The notes below the pieces were generated by a model, which was not told the origin of the DNA, did no database searches, and was given only the letters and a program-made list of their open reading frames with translations. Of a stretch of 12,392 bases of DNA, positions 7,314-12,392 are shown in pieces. The position numbers and the translations under genes were made by a program. Each line of letters begins with the position of its first letter. The stretch's first letter is position 1. Source of the DNA: Chthoniobacterales bacterium (GTDB taxonomy: Bacteria > Verrucomicrobiota > Verrucomicrobiia > Chthoniobacterales > UBA10450); the NCBI GenBank assembly GCA_025980625.1, contig JAICXG010000064.1, positions 1 to 12,392 on the forward strand. The letters are read 5' to 3'.

Positions 7314-8501
7314 TCAAAAACCGCGTTTAGCATGGTCGGCATCGTCTGCCAGTTGAGTCATGTAGGCAAAGAACGCAGCCGATTGGCCAATGAATAGCCC
7401 CATGTCTGTCAGGAATGTGAGGGCGCCCATCGCGGCCCCTACTGTGTTCGTTGGCCGAATGATCGAAACAATGGGCAGGCTTCGATCCAGGAACGGACAT
7501 GGCTCCGGCATGATCAGGCTCTTATCGAAGAGCTCGTTTTCGACCTCGAAATCGGGAAACGTCACTTTAACACCTGTCACCGGGTCCACCGCGCTCAGGA
7601 CAGGCGCGTTCCCCGCCTTGTCCGACCAGGTTTGAAAGTGCATGGTTTCGGTTGGGCCAATGCTCATCAGGATACGGAGCACTTCCACATTGGTGGCCCT
7701 TTGCGCCAGCGATGGGTAAAGGCTGGTGCCACCTTGTTCAATCGTGGGAAAGTGGAAAGCCGCCGTATTCGCGATCGCCTGTAGGAAATTGGGATCGCTC
7801 GTATCGGCATCGGTTCGAGGAATGGCCGTGTGCTGGTTTACGGCCAGGCTCGGGACGGCCTGCGGGAAGACAAAGGTCGGATCGAGATCCGGGTTATGCC
7901 GGTCGTCACGATAGCGGGTCCACCAGCTCGTATCCAGGGTCAGTTGAGTCAGATTCGTCAGCCGCTTCCCGATTAAGGCTGTGTTCACTCCGGTCGCGGT
8001 GCTACCCATAAGAGTGCGAAAGGCGTCGAGGTTGGCCGGCGCCGCTCCCTTCGAGACAAGATAGGCATTAAGGAAGGTGTGATGCGTGATCTCATCATCA
8101 GTGTTGTCATGGATGTAGTCGGCCATGTCTTCGTCAAGCACTTCAATGGCCGCGGTGTAGTCGGGGTTGCCGCTGCCCCCGGGCACTTCCTTATCCTGGA
8201 TGCCGGCAAGTTCATTGTATTGGATCCAAAAGTCGGCCTCGAGCAGCTCCACCGCCGCCGGAAAGCGAAGCAGTGCCGCGTCTCCCGGTGAAAGACGGCC
8301 ACTTGCTGCTTCTGCGGCTCGGATACTGGTTAGCAGTCCCGCCCCCATTGTTCCTGCGCCAATGGCGACGGTTTTACCCAGGAACGAACGGCGGCTGATA
8401 TAGCTTTTTCGAGATTTGACTCGGCCCTTCAGACTGTCCGCGAGAGGAAGATTCTCGCTCTTATTAGAATCATTCACATCCGGTTTGGTTGTCAGTTTCA
8501 T
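7314..8501 (-). CDS. Tat-exported ferritin-like domain protein
   Basis: A 395-residue protein starting at ATG (complement of 8499-8501). It has a long N-region followed by a twin-arginine motif, SRRSFLG (residues 37-43), and a weakly hydrophobic alanine/glycine-rich core to about residue 66, so it should be exported folded by the Tat system. The mature protein has helices carrying Glu88 and Glu97, an ExxHH motif (Glu137, His140-His141) and, much later, ExxH (Glu285, His288). Paired Glu and ExxH motifs are the expected ligands of a ferritin-like di-metal four-helix bundle (Ferritin_2 / desiccation-related type). An insertion of ~100 residues separates the two halves. Tat export fits a protein that acquires metal in the cytoplasm. 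Its role may be periplasmic oxidative or desiccation protection, but that is inference. It stands alone, with no clear ribosome site. Confidence 0.85.
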   Translation of the reverse strand: MKLTTKPDVNDSNKSENLPLADSLKGRVKSRKSYISRRSFLGKTVAIGAGTMGAGLLTSIRAAEAASGRLSPGDAALLRFPAAVELLEADFWIQYNELAGIQDKEVPGGSGNPDYTAAIEVLDEDMADYIHDNTDDEITHHTFLNAYLVSKGAAPANLDAFRTLMGSTATGVNTALIGKRLTNLTQLTLDTSWWTRYRDDRHNPDLDPTFVFPQAVPSLAVNQHTAIPRTDADTSDPNFLQAIANTAAFHFPTIEQGGTSLYPSLAQRATNVEVLRILMSIGPTETMHFQTWSDKAGNAPVLSAVDPVTGVKVTFPDFEVENELFDKSLIMPEPCPFLDRSLPIVSIIRPTNTVGAAMGALTFLTDMGLFIGQSAAFFAYMTQLADDADHAKRGF

Positions 8502-8632
8502 GTTTGAAGAATCGTAGCGATTCGCCCGCCTTGCCGCTTCTGAACCGTAACGGAATTGTTACGCGCAGAGTGACCCTGCGGAGCAATTCGGGGTCAGAGC
8601 CTCTTACCCGTGTGTGGTTACTCTCTCGACCC

Positions 8633-8667
8633 TCTCGTTCCCAAGTTTTGCGTCTCGTTCCCAAGTT
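8633..8667. repeat. Two direct copies of TCTCGTTCCCAAGTT
   Basis: TCTCGTTCCCAAGTT occurs at 8633-8647 and 8653-8667, five bases apart. The second copy overlaps a small inverted repeat, CCAAG-TTGCA-CTTGG (8661-8675). This resembles dispersed non-coding repeat sequence. Confidence 0.6.
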
Positions 8668-8675
8668 GCACTTGG

Positions 8676-8711
8676 AAACGCACGTGTTTCGAAAAACGCA
8701 CGTGTTTCGAA
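8676..8711. repeat. Perfect 18-bp tandem duplication
   Basis: AAACGCACGTGTTTCGAA is present twice with no spacer (8676-8693 and 8694-8711). Each unit contains the palindrome CACGTG. Two units without spacers are not a CRISPR array; replication slippage or a two-copy protein-binding site are both possible. Confidence 0.8.
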
Positions 8712-9010
8712 GTTTCACTTCTTCATCGCCGCGGCGACGGCAACCGCAGCAAGTAACCCGAGGAATCGTCTCGGCTGGTCCAGTCCGTTACCCGATACCT
8801 GCCCAACGAACAACCAAACTGACCGCGGCACTTTTTTGCTGTCCCAATCTTCCATTCAGCGATAAACCAGCACACCGACTGCCTGCCGCGTCCCCTTTCA
8901 ACAGCCCTTGGACCTCGCCCCGACGAAACCCGGCGCCCTTACGAGCACCCCAAAACCTGCGAAACGCCGGGAAACAGCCTATTTATGCCTGGCGTACCAA
9001 AGACAGCGAG

Positions 9011-9206
9011 CTGCCGTATATCCGGCACTGCTTCGCCACTCACTTCCTGGAAAGCGGCTACGACACCCGAACCGTGCACGAGCCCTTGGGCCACAAAAAA
9101 TGTCGCCACCACGATGATTTATACGCACGTCCTGAACAAACCCGGGCTTGCCATCCGCAGTCCAATTGACCAAAATACTCCTCCGGAGCAGCTCTCGAAA
9201 CCATGA
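9011..9206 (+). pseudogene. intI: Decayed C-terminal end of an integron integrase (IntI-type tyrosine recombinase)
   Basis: Two reading frames join into the typical IntI C-terminus. The first gives RHCFATHFLESGYDTRTV followed by LGHK; the second gives NVATTMIYTHVLN followed by LAIRSPID and ends at TGA 9204-9206. The break is in the A6 run at 9095-9100: removing one A restores LGHKNVATT. Catalytic residues still visible are the Arg of box II (codon 9023-9025), the His of LGH and the nucleophile Tyr of MIYTHV. The His of HxxR is replaced by Pro (PYIR where HTLR is expected), LL in the 'ELLGH' helix is PL, and no upstream catalytic domain, box I Arg or N-terminal DNA-binding domain is recognisable. 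It is therefore a pseudogene rather than only a sequencing error. It lies on the same strand as the cassettes, ending 48 bases before the attI candidate, an inverted layout compared with class 1-3 integrons. Confidence 0.85.
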
Positions 9207-9261
9207 TAGGCGAAAAAATGTTCGTATTTAATTGCGAAACTTCGTCTACTTCTCGTTAGAC
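9207..9261 (+). other. attI: Candidate attI recombination site
   Basis: GTTAGAC at 9255-9261 fits the integron core GTTRRRY and marks the left boundary of the first cassette. The bases before it (TTCTCGTTAGAC) match the right end of the attC sites, but the long attC-type inverted repeat is absent to its left, as expected of attI. Placement just downstream of the integrase 3' end fits the inverted layout. A TATTTAAT stretch near 9225 could be part of a cassette promoter, but no good -35 partner is seen. The left limit is arbitrary. Confidence 0.65.
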
Positions 9262-9269
9262 CTAATCGC

Positions 9270-9809
9270 GTGACATCCTTCCTCGACAAGCTCAAGATCG
9301 ACGGCAGCAAGTTTGAGACGCCGCTCACCATTCGTCACGTTGAGAGCCATCTCATCTTCGGTCCGCTTTCACGCCATTTCCCTGTCGCGTACGTTGCGGC
9401 GCTGTGTGGCGTTCTCAAGCTGGCTAGCGATTTCCTGAACCCGACTGCTCCCATGGGCCAGCGAGTCGGCGGTGCGATTGAAGATCTCATCGTTTGGGTC
9501 GGCTTGGTGCCGCTGATTCTTTCGCGCATGACACGCCGTCAACAGGCGATTCTGGCGTGGGGCGCGACAAAATTCGGACTTGGCTTCGCAGCCTTCATCA
9601 TGATGACCGTTGGCACTGGCACGAGTTACCAGAGCGGCCACCCGAGAGATGCACTCGTTTTCTTTTTCCTCGGTTTGATTTGGCTTCCGTCGGTTGAGTT
9701 TATTCCGCGGTTTACACCTCACCAGATGTACATCACACTCACCCGCATCATACTTTCCATTCCGCTTGTTATCATAGGCATTCAAGGAGGCAATTGGCAT
9801 TGGAGCTAA
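9270..9809 (+). CDS. Cassette 1: multi-pass membrane protein of unknown function
   Basis: A 179-residue protein from GTG 9270, the first start after the attI core. A polar ~35-residue N-terminus is followed by four or five hydrophobic segments (about residues 38-54, 66-86, 93-114, 127-144 and 152-172) joined by short basic loops such as SRMTRRQQ. I recognise no family. A conspicuous polar patch, GTGTSYQSGHPRD, lies between the third and fourth segments. The stop codon is only 4 bases before the attC site, as in typical compact cassettes. Being next to attI it is the most recently acquired or most promoter-proximal cassette under the standard model. There is no clear Shine-Dalgarno. The GTG start could be wrong by a few codons, but the membrane segments are secure. 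Confidence 0.75.
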   Translation: MTSFLDKLKIDGSKFETPLTIRHVESHLIFGPLSRHFPVAYVAALCGVLKLASDFLNPTAPMGQRVGGAIEDLIVWVGLVPLILSRMTRRQQAILAWGATKFGLGFAAFIMMTVGTGTSYQSGHPRDALVFFFLGLIWLPSVEFIPRFTPHQMYITLTRIILSIPLVIIGIQGGNWHWS

Positions 9810-9813
9810 AGAA

Positions 9814-9921
9814 GTCTAACCATGCGATGGAGCCAACCGCGGACCAGCGATATGCCCAGATTGTTCTGTTTATGAACGCCACTCGTGGTTCGCGCGGTGG
9901 CTCATCTTGTTCTCGTTAGAT
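9814..9921 (+). repeat. attC: attC site 1 (108 bp)
   Basis: It begins with GTCTAAC (R'', 9814-9820) and ends with GTTAGAT (R', 9915-9921). The inner left arm (GATGGAGCC...ACCGCG) pairs with the right arm (CGCGGT...GGCTCATC), leaving an unpaired G in GATGGAGC against GATGAGC, the extrahelical base that attC recombination uses to choose a strand. It is the shortest of the five. Confidence 0.9.
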
Positions 9922-10342
9922 GAACGGTTCCATCCGTAGTCTGCTCACGCGCGCTGTAAGCTTGCTCCTGCTGACCGGCGGTATTCTGCATGCGGACGAT
10001 CGCTCGAAGTGGCTTTCCGCTGCTGTCGATGCGCAGGGAGTTCGCCATCGCGGAGCCGATTACGGTGGCGGACGTGCGCCATGGATTAATGACGCGACAG
10101 CAAAGGCAAGCCCCGAGTATCCCGAAAAGGAGAAGAAGCAGGGCCACGCAGGCTCCGGCTTATTTCGACTTACCATCGATCTCACGACGGGCTCCGTGAG
10201 AAAAGTCCGCGTGGTACAGTCCACTGGTTATGCCACGCTCGATCAGGCGGCGATAGCGTCATTTCAGCGTTGGCGCTGGAGGCCAGGAAAGTGGCGCGAG
10301 ATTGATATGCCAGTCACCTTCACGTTCGCTCGCCCGCGCTGA
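9920..10342 (+). CDS. Cassette 2: secreted protein with TonB C-terminal-like domain
   Basis: A 140-residue protein. Residues 1-25 form a signal peptide or membrane anchor (RAVSLLLLTGGILHA). Residues ~77-137 match the TonB C-terminal fold: a 'GLFRLTIDLTTGSV' strand pair, 'VRVVQSTGYATLDQAAIASFQRWRWRP' helix with the conserved LDxAAIxxFxxWRWxP pattern, and a final 'PVTFTF' strand. True TonB proteins carry a long proline-rich spacer that crosses the periplasm; here only ~50 residues without such a spacer separate anchor and domain, so it is unlikely to energise outer-membrane receptors in the usual way. It may bind envelope proteins or peptidoglycan, or interfere with native TonB; this is inference. 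Its ATG lies inside the preceding attC core (GTTAG-ATG), and no Shine-Dalgarno is present. Confidence 0.8.
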   Translation: MNGSIRSLLTRAVSLLLLTGGILHADDRSKWLSAAVDAQGVRHRGADYGGGRAPWINDATAKASPEYPEKEKKQGHAGSGLFRLTIDLTTGSVRKVRVVQSTGYATLDQAAIASFQRWRWRPGKWREIDMPVTFTFARPR

Positions 10343-10357
10343 TTATGCGCGAAGTTC

Positions 10358-10480
10358 ATCTAACCAGGCGATGGAGCGAACGCCGGACCGCTTCGGGGCC
10401 ACATTTCAGATGACTTCCTCACCTCCACTTCGAGCGACGCGCGCCCTCGTCCGCCGTCGCTCATCTTGTTCTCGTTAGGT
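10358..10480 (+). repeat. attC: attC site 2 (123 bp)
   Basis: It runs from ATCTAAC (10358-10364) to GTTAGGT (10474-10480). The arms GATGGAGCGAACG and the right-hand CGCTCATC pair as in the other sites, again with one extra G. A 37-base block in its right half (10431-10467) is identical to attC site 3 (11186-11222). Confidence 0.9.
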
Positions 10481-11108
10481 GAAAAAGCGTCCTCGATCGG
10501 CTACTCACCAGCTCATAATAGACGCGATCTACCCTTTCTTCGCGATTGCATCATTCAACTCATACTACGCGCGCGAATCCGAATCGCGAATACGACGACT
10601 TCGAAAGAGCAAGAGGGGCAAGCGACTGACAACAAAAGAAAGGCTGGAATTAGGCCATCTCTACGGCGACGTGAAAACATCTTCAATTATTGCAGTAGTG
10701 TTCGCGGTCACAGCGCTGGAGCACGCAATTTACCGCTATGCACTGCGTCGCCTTAGCCACGAATTTTTTGTGAAGCATCTTGATAGGCTAAGTCTTTTGG
10801 CGAAGTGGCTGGTCATCCCAAAGCTTGTCACCGGAAAAGCGCCAGACGAAACATCCGTGGCTATCAGCTCGCTCCGCGAGCTGATAGCCACACGAAACGA
10901 CTTGGTTCACGCGAAGGCGCGGATCAAAGACCTCACGTCGATAAAGGATGCGAACAAGATGTTCGCGCACGCGAAGCACCAAGCGGATACGATCGCGAAG
11001 TGCGCCGCAAATGCGCCAAAAGTTGTGGAACGAGTCGTCCGCTTGCTTGAAGAGCTTGACCCGTGTGAGGACGTTTCGAAGATCGTGCATGACACATTGC
11101 AAGAATGA
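10479..11108 (+). CDS. Cassette 3: HEPN-like protein with Rx4H motif
   Basis: A 209-residue, mostly helical protein from a GTG start inside the attC core (GTTAG-GTG). A strongly basic segment (RRLRKSKRGKR, ~39-49) precedes a helix 'SIIAVVFAVTALEHAIYRYAL' (~69-89), then 'LLAKWLVIPKLVTGK' and the helix 'SLRELIATRNDLVHAKAR'. RNDLVH (Arg139-His144) is an Rx4H motif with a polar residue after Arg, the active-site signature of HEPN domains, many of which are RNases in toxin-antitoxin, abortive-infection and CRISPR systems. No partner antitoxin (such as a MNT nucleotidyltransferase) is next to it, so it may be a non-toxic HEPN, self-controlled, or a stand-alone defence protein. A perfect 16-bp hairpin sequence in the gene ends one base before the Arg139 codon. 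Some hydrophobic stretches could be read as membrane helices, but the charged helical pattern argues against that. Confidence 0.75.
   Translation: MKKRPRSATHQLIIDAIYPFFAIASFNSYYARESESRIRRLRKSKRGKRLTTKERLELGHLYGDVKTSSIIAVVFAVTALEHAIYRYALRRLSHEFFVKHLDRLSLLAKWLVIPKLVTGKAPDETSVAISSLRELIATRNDLVHAKARIKDLTSIKDANKMFAHAKHQADTIAKCAANAPKVVERVVRLLEELDPCEDVSKIVHDTLQE
10857..10891 (+). repeat. Perfect 16-bp inverted repeat inside the HEPN-like gene
   Basis: GTGGCTATCAGCTCGC (10857-10872) and GCGAGCTGATAGCCAC (10876-10891) are perfect complements separated by TCC. It encodes residues around SVAISSLRELIAT, just before the Rx4H arginine codon at 10893. No T-run follows. Chance occurrence of such a repeat in coding sequence is very unlikely. 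Confidence 0.95.
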
Positions 11109-11111
11109 AAC

Positions 11112-11235
11112 ACCTAACCATGCGATGGAGCGAACGGCGGACCGCTGTACGCCCCACTTATGAGATGACTTCTACCCTTCCACTCCGAGCGACGCGCGCC
11201 CTCGTCCGCCGTCGCTCATCTTATTCTCGTTAGAT
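11112..11235 (+). repeat. attC: attC site 3 (124 bp)
   Basis: It runs from ACCTAAC (11112-11118) to GTTAGAT (11229-11235). Left arm GCGATGGAGCGAACGGCGG and right arm CCGCCGTCGCTCATC pair almost completely. It begins 4 bases after the HEPN-like stop codon and shares long identity with attC site 2. Confidence 0.92.
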
Positions 11236-11551
11236 GGCAAAGCTCATCTTCTACAGTCAGTTCGTCGTTCTGGGTGTCGCCTGCTTCGGCATCGGGCTGC
11301 ACTACGCCTATTTTCGCACGATGCGGTTGCGCTACCCCGGCTGTTGGGATTCGCTGCGTCGCCCGAGTGTATTCAACGGTGGATGGAGCCTCCTGACCAG
11401 TCTTCGTGTCATTCGCTTTCTGTGGCGCAAGGATTATCAGGAGTTCCGCGACGAGCAGTTCAACCGGTTTAGTCGGTTAGTCGCAGGCTACAACATTCTC
11501 TTTCTCGTCCTCTTTGTTCTTTTTGCCGGCGCCGTGCTCGTGAGGTTATAG
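11234..11551 (+). CDS. Cassette 4: small protein with two membrane segments
   Basis: A 105-residue protein with an N-terminal hydrophobic segment (about residues 4-26) and a C-terminal one (about 84-104). Between them is a ~55-residue basic, aromatic-rich domain (RLRYPGCWDSL, RFLWRKDYQEFRDEQFNRF) that should face one side of the membrane as a hairpin loop. I recognise no family; small two-helix membrane proteins of unknown function are frequent integron cassettes. The ATG overlaps the attC core (GTTAG-ATG), and this start is needed for the first hydrophobic segment, so it is well supported despite the lack of a Shine-Dalgarno. The stop is 17 bases before the next attC. Confidence 0.75.
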   Translation: MAKLIFYSQFVVLGVACFGIGLHYAYFRTMRLRYPGCWDSLRRPSVFNGGWSLLTSLRVIRFLWRKDYQEFRDEQFNRFSRLVAGYNILFLVLFVLFAGAVLVRL

Positions 11552-11568
11552 CGCATGGCACGCGAACC

Positions 11569-11691
11569 ATCTAACCAGACGCTGGAGCTGACTGCGAGCC
11601 GACGTACTATCGAGCTTTACTTGAGTTCAACCCGTCAACCCGCTGCCGCGCGCGCCCTCGCTCGCAGCAGCTCAGCTCCGTCTCGTTAGGT
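11569..11691 (+). repeat. attC: attC site 4 (123 bp)
   Basis: It runs from ATCTAAC (11569-11575) to GTTAGGT (11685-11691). The arms (CTGGAGCTGACTGCGAGC and GCTCGCAGCAGCTCAG) pair, but the sequence differs from the others: GCTGGAGCTGA instead of GATGGAGC, and CTCCGTCTC instead of the CTTGTTCTC seen in sites 1, 2 and 5. Confidence 0.9.
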
Positions 11692-11693
11692 CT

Positions 11694-12254
11694 ATGCGCC
11701 AAGCTGATTCTGTTCGGGTGAAGCCATTGATGGTAGTTGCGATCGGCATTCTGGCCATCGCGTTCTCAGCCGTCTCGGGCGAGCCACCCGCTCCGTCGAC
11801 TACTCCGCGAGCGGCGCTTGACAAGCTTGAGCCCTTACTCGGAACCTGGGCCAGTGAGGGGATCTACAAGCGTACTCCCGATGCTCAGCCATTCCATGGC
11901 AAGGTATTTGAACGGGTATATTGGTCCAAGGACCGCCTGTTCTTAATCTCCGATCAATGGGCTTACCTGCCAGCCGGATGGGCGCCACGAATGGTAATTA
12001 CAGCGTGGGATCCGATTGAGCAAAAATATAGGGTAACGCATATTCTGCCAACCTGGACTGATGTCACGCTTATGACACTCGAAGGAGATCACAGGTACGA
12101 GGAAAGTAAAGAGGGTGGCCATACTACTAAATTGTGGGCTTCCTCGGAACAGGTGTCTCCAGACAAAAAGAAATTTCGCATTGAATGTTCGATAGATGAC
12201 GGACCGAAATGGACTTTTTGCGAGGGTACGGCGATAAGAAAGTCAAATCCGTAA
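11694..12254 (+). CDS. Cassette 5: secreted protein, possibly lipocalin/DUF1579-like
   Basis: A 186-residue protein from ATG 11694. After a polar N-region, residues ~11-29 form a signal-peptide core (LMVVAIGILAIAFSAVSG), followed by a proline-rich linker and a beta-rich domain. The opening 'ALDKLEPLLGTWASEGIY' (helix, then GTW) and the alternating strands 'HGKVFERVYWSKDRLFLISDQW', 'RMVITAWDPIEQKYRV' and 'KFRIECSIDDGPKWTFCEGTAIRK' resemble lipocalin-like barrels of the DUF1579 group, in which the GTW tryptophan closes the barrel. Two cysteines (in IECSID and FCEGT) may form a disulfide after export. Ligand and function are unknown. The start is 2 bases after the attC core, without a Shine-Dalgarno; a later start at the GTG before KPLMVV would also keep the signal peptide. 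Confidence 0.72.
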   Translation: MRQADSVRVKPLMVVAIGILAIAFSAVSGEPPAPSTTPRAALDKLEPLLGTWASEGIYKRTPDAQPFHGKVFERVYWSKDRLFLISDQWAYLPAGWAPRMVITAWDPIEQKYRVTHILPTWTDVTLMTLEGDHRYEESKEGGHTTKLWASSEQVSPDKKKFRIECSIDDGPKWTFCEGTAIRKSNP

Positions 12255-12271
12255 ATGGATACTCTGCCCGG

Positions 12272-12392
12272 ACCTAACCATGCTATGGAGCCGACCGCGA
12301 GCCGTCGTACTACCCAGCTTTCCGTGACTTCAACCTCTTCCTTTGCAGCCATGCCCGCTCTGGCTCGCGGCGGCTCATCTTGTTCTCGTTAG
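12272..12392 (+). repeat. attC: attC site 5 (cut by window end)
   Basis: It begins with ACCTAAC (12272-12278), and the window stops at GTTAG (12388-12392), two bases short of a full GTTRRRY. The arms CTATGGAGCCGACCGCGAGC and GCTCGCGGCGGCTCATC pair as in the other sites. The next cassette, if any, lies outside the window. Confidence 0.9.

Larger units (their letters stand above)
8502..9010. other. Non-coding region between ferritin-like gene and integrase remnant
   Basis: No intact gene is visible. An open frame crosses it on the + strand (from 8489) but has arginine/serine/proline-rich low-complexity translation and no domain until it reaches the integrase remnant. It may hold the eroded N-terminal and central parts of the integrase, but I could not recognise the box I arginine or the integron-specific extra helix. 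Short direct repeats are listed separately. Confidence 0.5.
9255..12392 (+). mobile_element. Integron gene-cassette array (five cassettes)
   Basis: Five same-strand genes are each followed by a 108-124-base imperfect inverted repeat that starts with RYYYAAC and ends with GTTRRRY, the definition of an attC site. Cutting between G and TTRRRY gives units of about 9256-9915, 9916-10474, 10475-11229, 11230-11685 and 11686-12388. Each unit carries one gene and little else. Similar attC sites across unrelated genes are typical of sedentary chromosomal integrons rather than mobile class 1 arrays. The window ends inside the fifth core site, so more cassettes may follow. Confidence 0.92.

Noticed and set aside
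7107..7397. Possible 96-residue gene with a hydrophobic segment
   Set aside because: No recognisable domain or ribosome site, contains a strong hairpin, and its 3' end is antisense to the ferritin-like gene.
8633..8711. Possible CRISPR array
   Set aside because: Only two copies of each unit, one pair tandem without a spacer and the other five bases apart; no spacers and no cas genes.
8489..9169. A 226-residue open frame on the + strand
   Set aside because: Only its last ~50 residues have meaning, as part of the frameshifted integrase. The rest is low-complexity Arg/Ser/Pro translation of repeats, and it begins antisense in the ferritin-like gene.
10857..10891. Terminal inverted repeat or attC-like site inside cassette 3
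   Set aside because: It lacks RYYYAAC/GTTRRRY cores and attC length and has no target duplication; it is a simple perfect hairpin.

Overview
The window is 12.4 kb of bacterial DNA, moderately GC-rich by eye, and falls into two parts. Positions 1 to about 8.5 kb hold ordinary chromosomal genes. Positions about 9.0 kb to the end hold a chromosomal integron: the decayed 3' end of an integron integrase, a candidate attI site, and five gene cassettes, each closed by its own attC site of 108-124 bp. The host is most likely a soil-type member of the Verrucomicrobiota/Planctomycetota assemblage. That is an inference from the gene mix (Tat-exported ferritin-like protein, PKD and Vgb-like secreted proteins, POT transporter) and from the integrase lying on the same strand as the cassettes; no marker gene confirms it.

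Left part. A peptide-utilisation module reads on the + strand: the 3' end of an S9-family serine peptidase (1-1119), an exported M20 metallopeptidase overlapping it by ATGA (1116-2762), and a POT/PTR proton-coupled oligopeptide transporter (2849-4264). A small DoxX-like membrane protein follows (4390-4794). On the - strand is a secreted streptogramin-lyase-like beta-propeller protein (4941-5933). A small secreted protein with a PKD-like motif (6339-6710) is read on the + strand behind a strong Shine-Dalgarno. The 600 bases after it hold hairpins and dispersed-repeat-like sequence but no convincing gene. A Tat-exported ferritin-like protein lies on the - strand (7314-8501).

Right part. Positions 8502-9010 contain short tandem repeats and no intact gene. 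Positions 9011-9206 encode the C-terminal catalytic end of an IntI-type tyrosine recombinase, broken by a frameshift in an A6 run and lacking the HxxR histidine and everything upstream. It points toward the cassettes, the 'inverted' layout known from Treponema denticola and Rhodopirellula, rather than diverging from them as in class 1 integrons. A GTTAGAC core at 9255-9261 is the likely attI.

Cassettes in order: (1) a multi-pass membrane protein; (2) a short secreted protein with a TonB C-terminal-like domain; (3) a HEPN-like protein with an Rx4H motif, whose gene also holds a perfect 16-bp inverted repeat; (4) a 105-residue protein with two membrane segments; (5) a secreted 186-residue protein that may be a lipocalin/DUF1579-like barrel. 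In three of five cassettes the start codon lies inside the attC core (GTTAG-ATG or GTTAG-GTG). The window ends inside the core of the fifth attC, so the array probably continues. Without a working local integrase the array should be frozen unless another integrase acts in trans.
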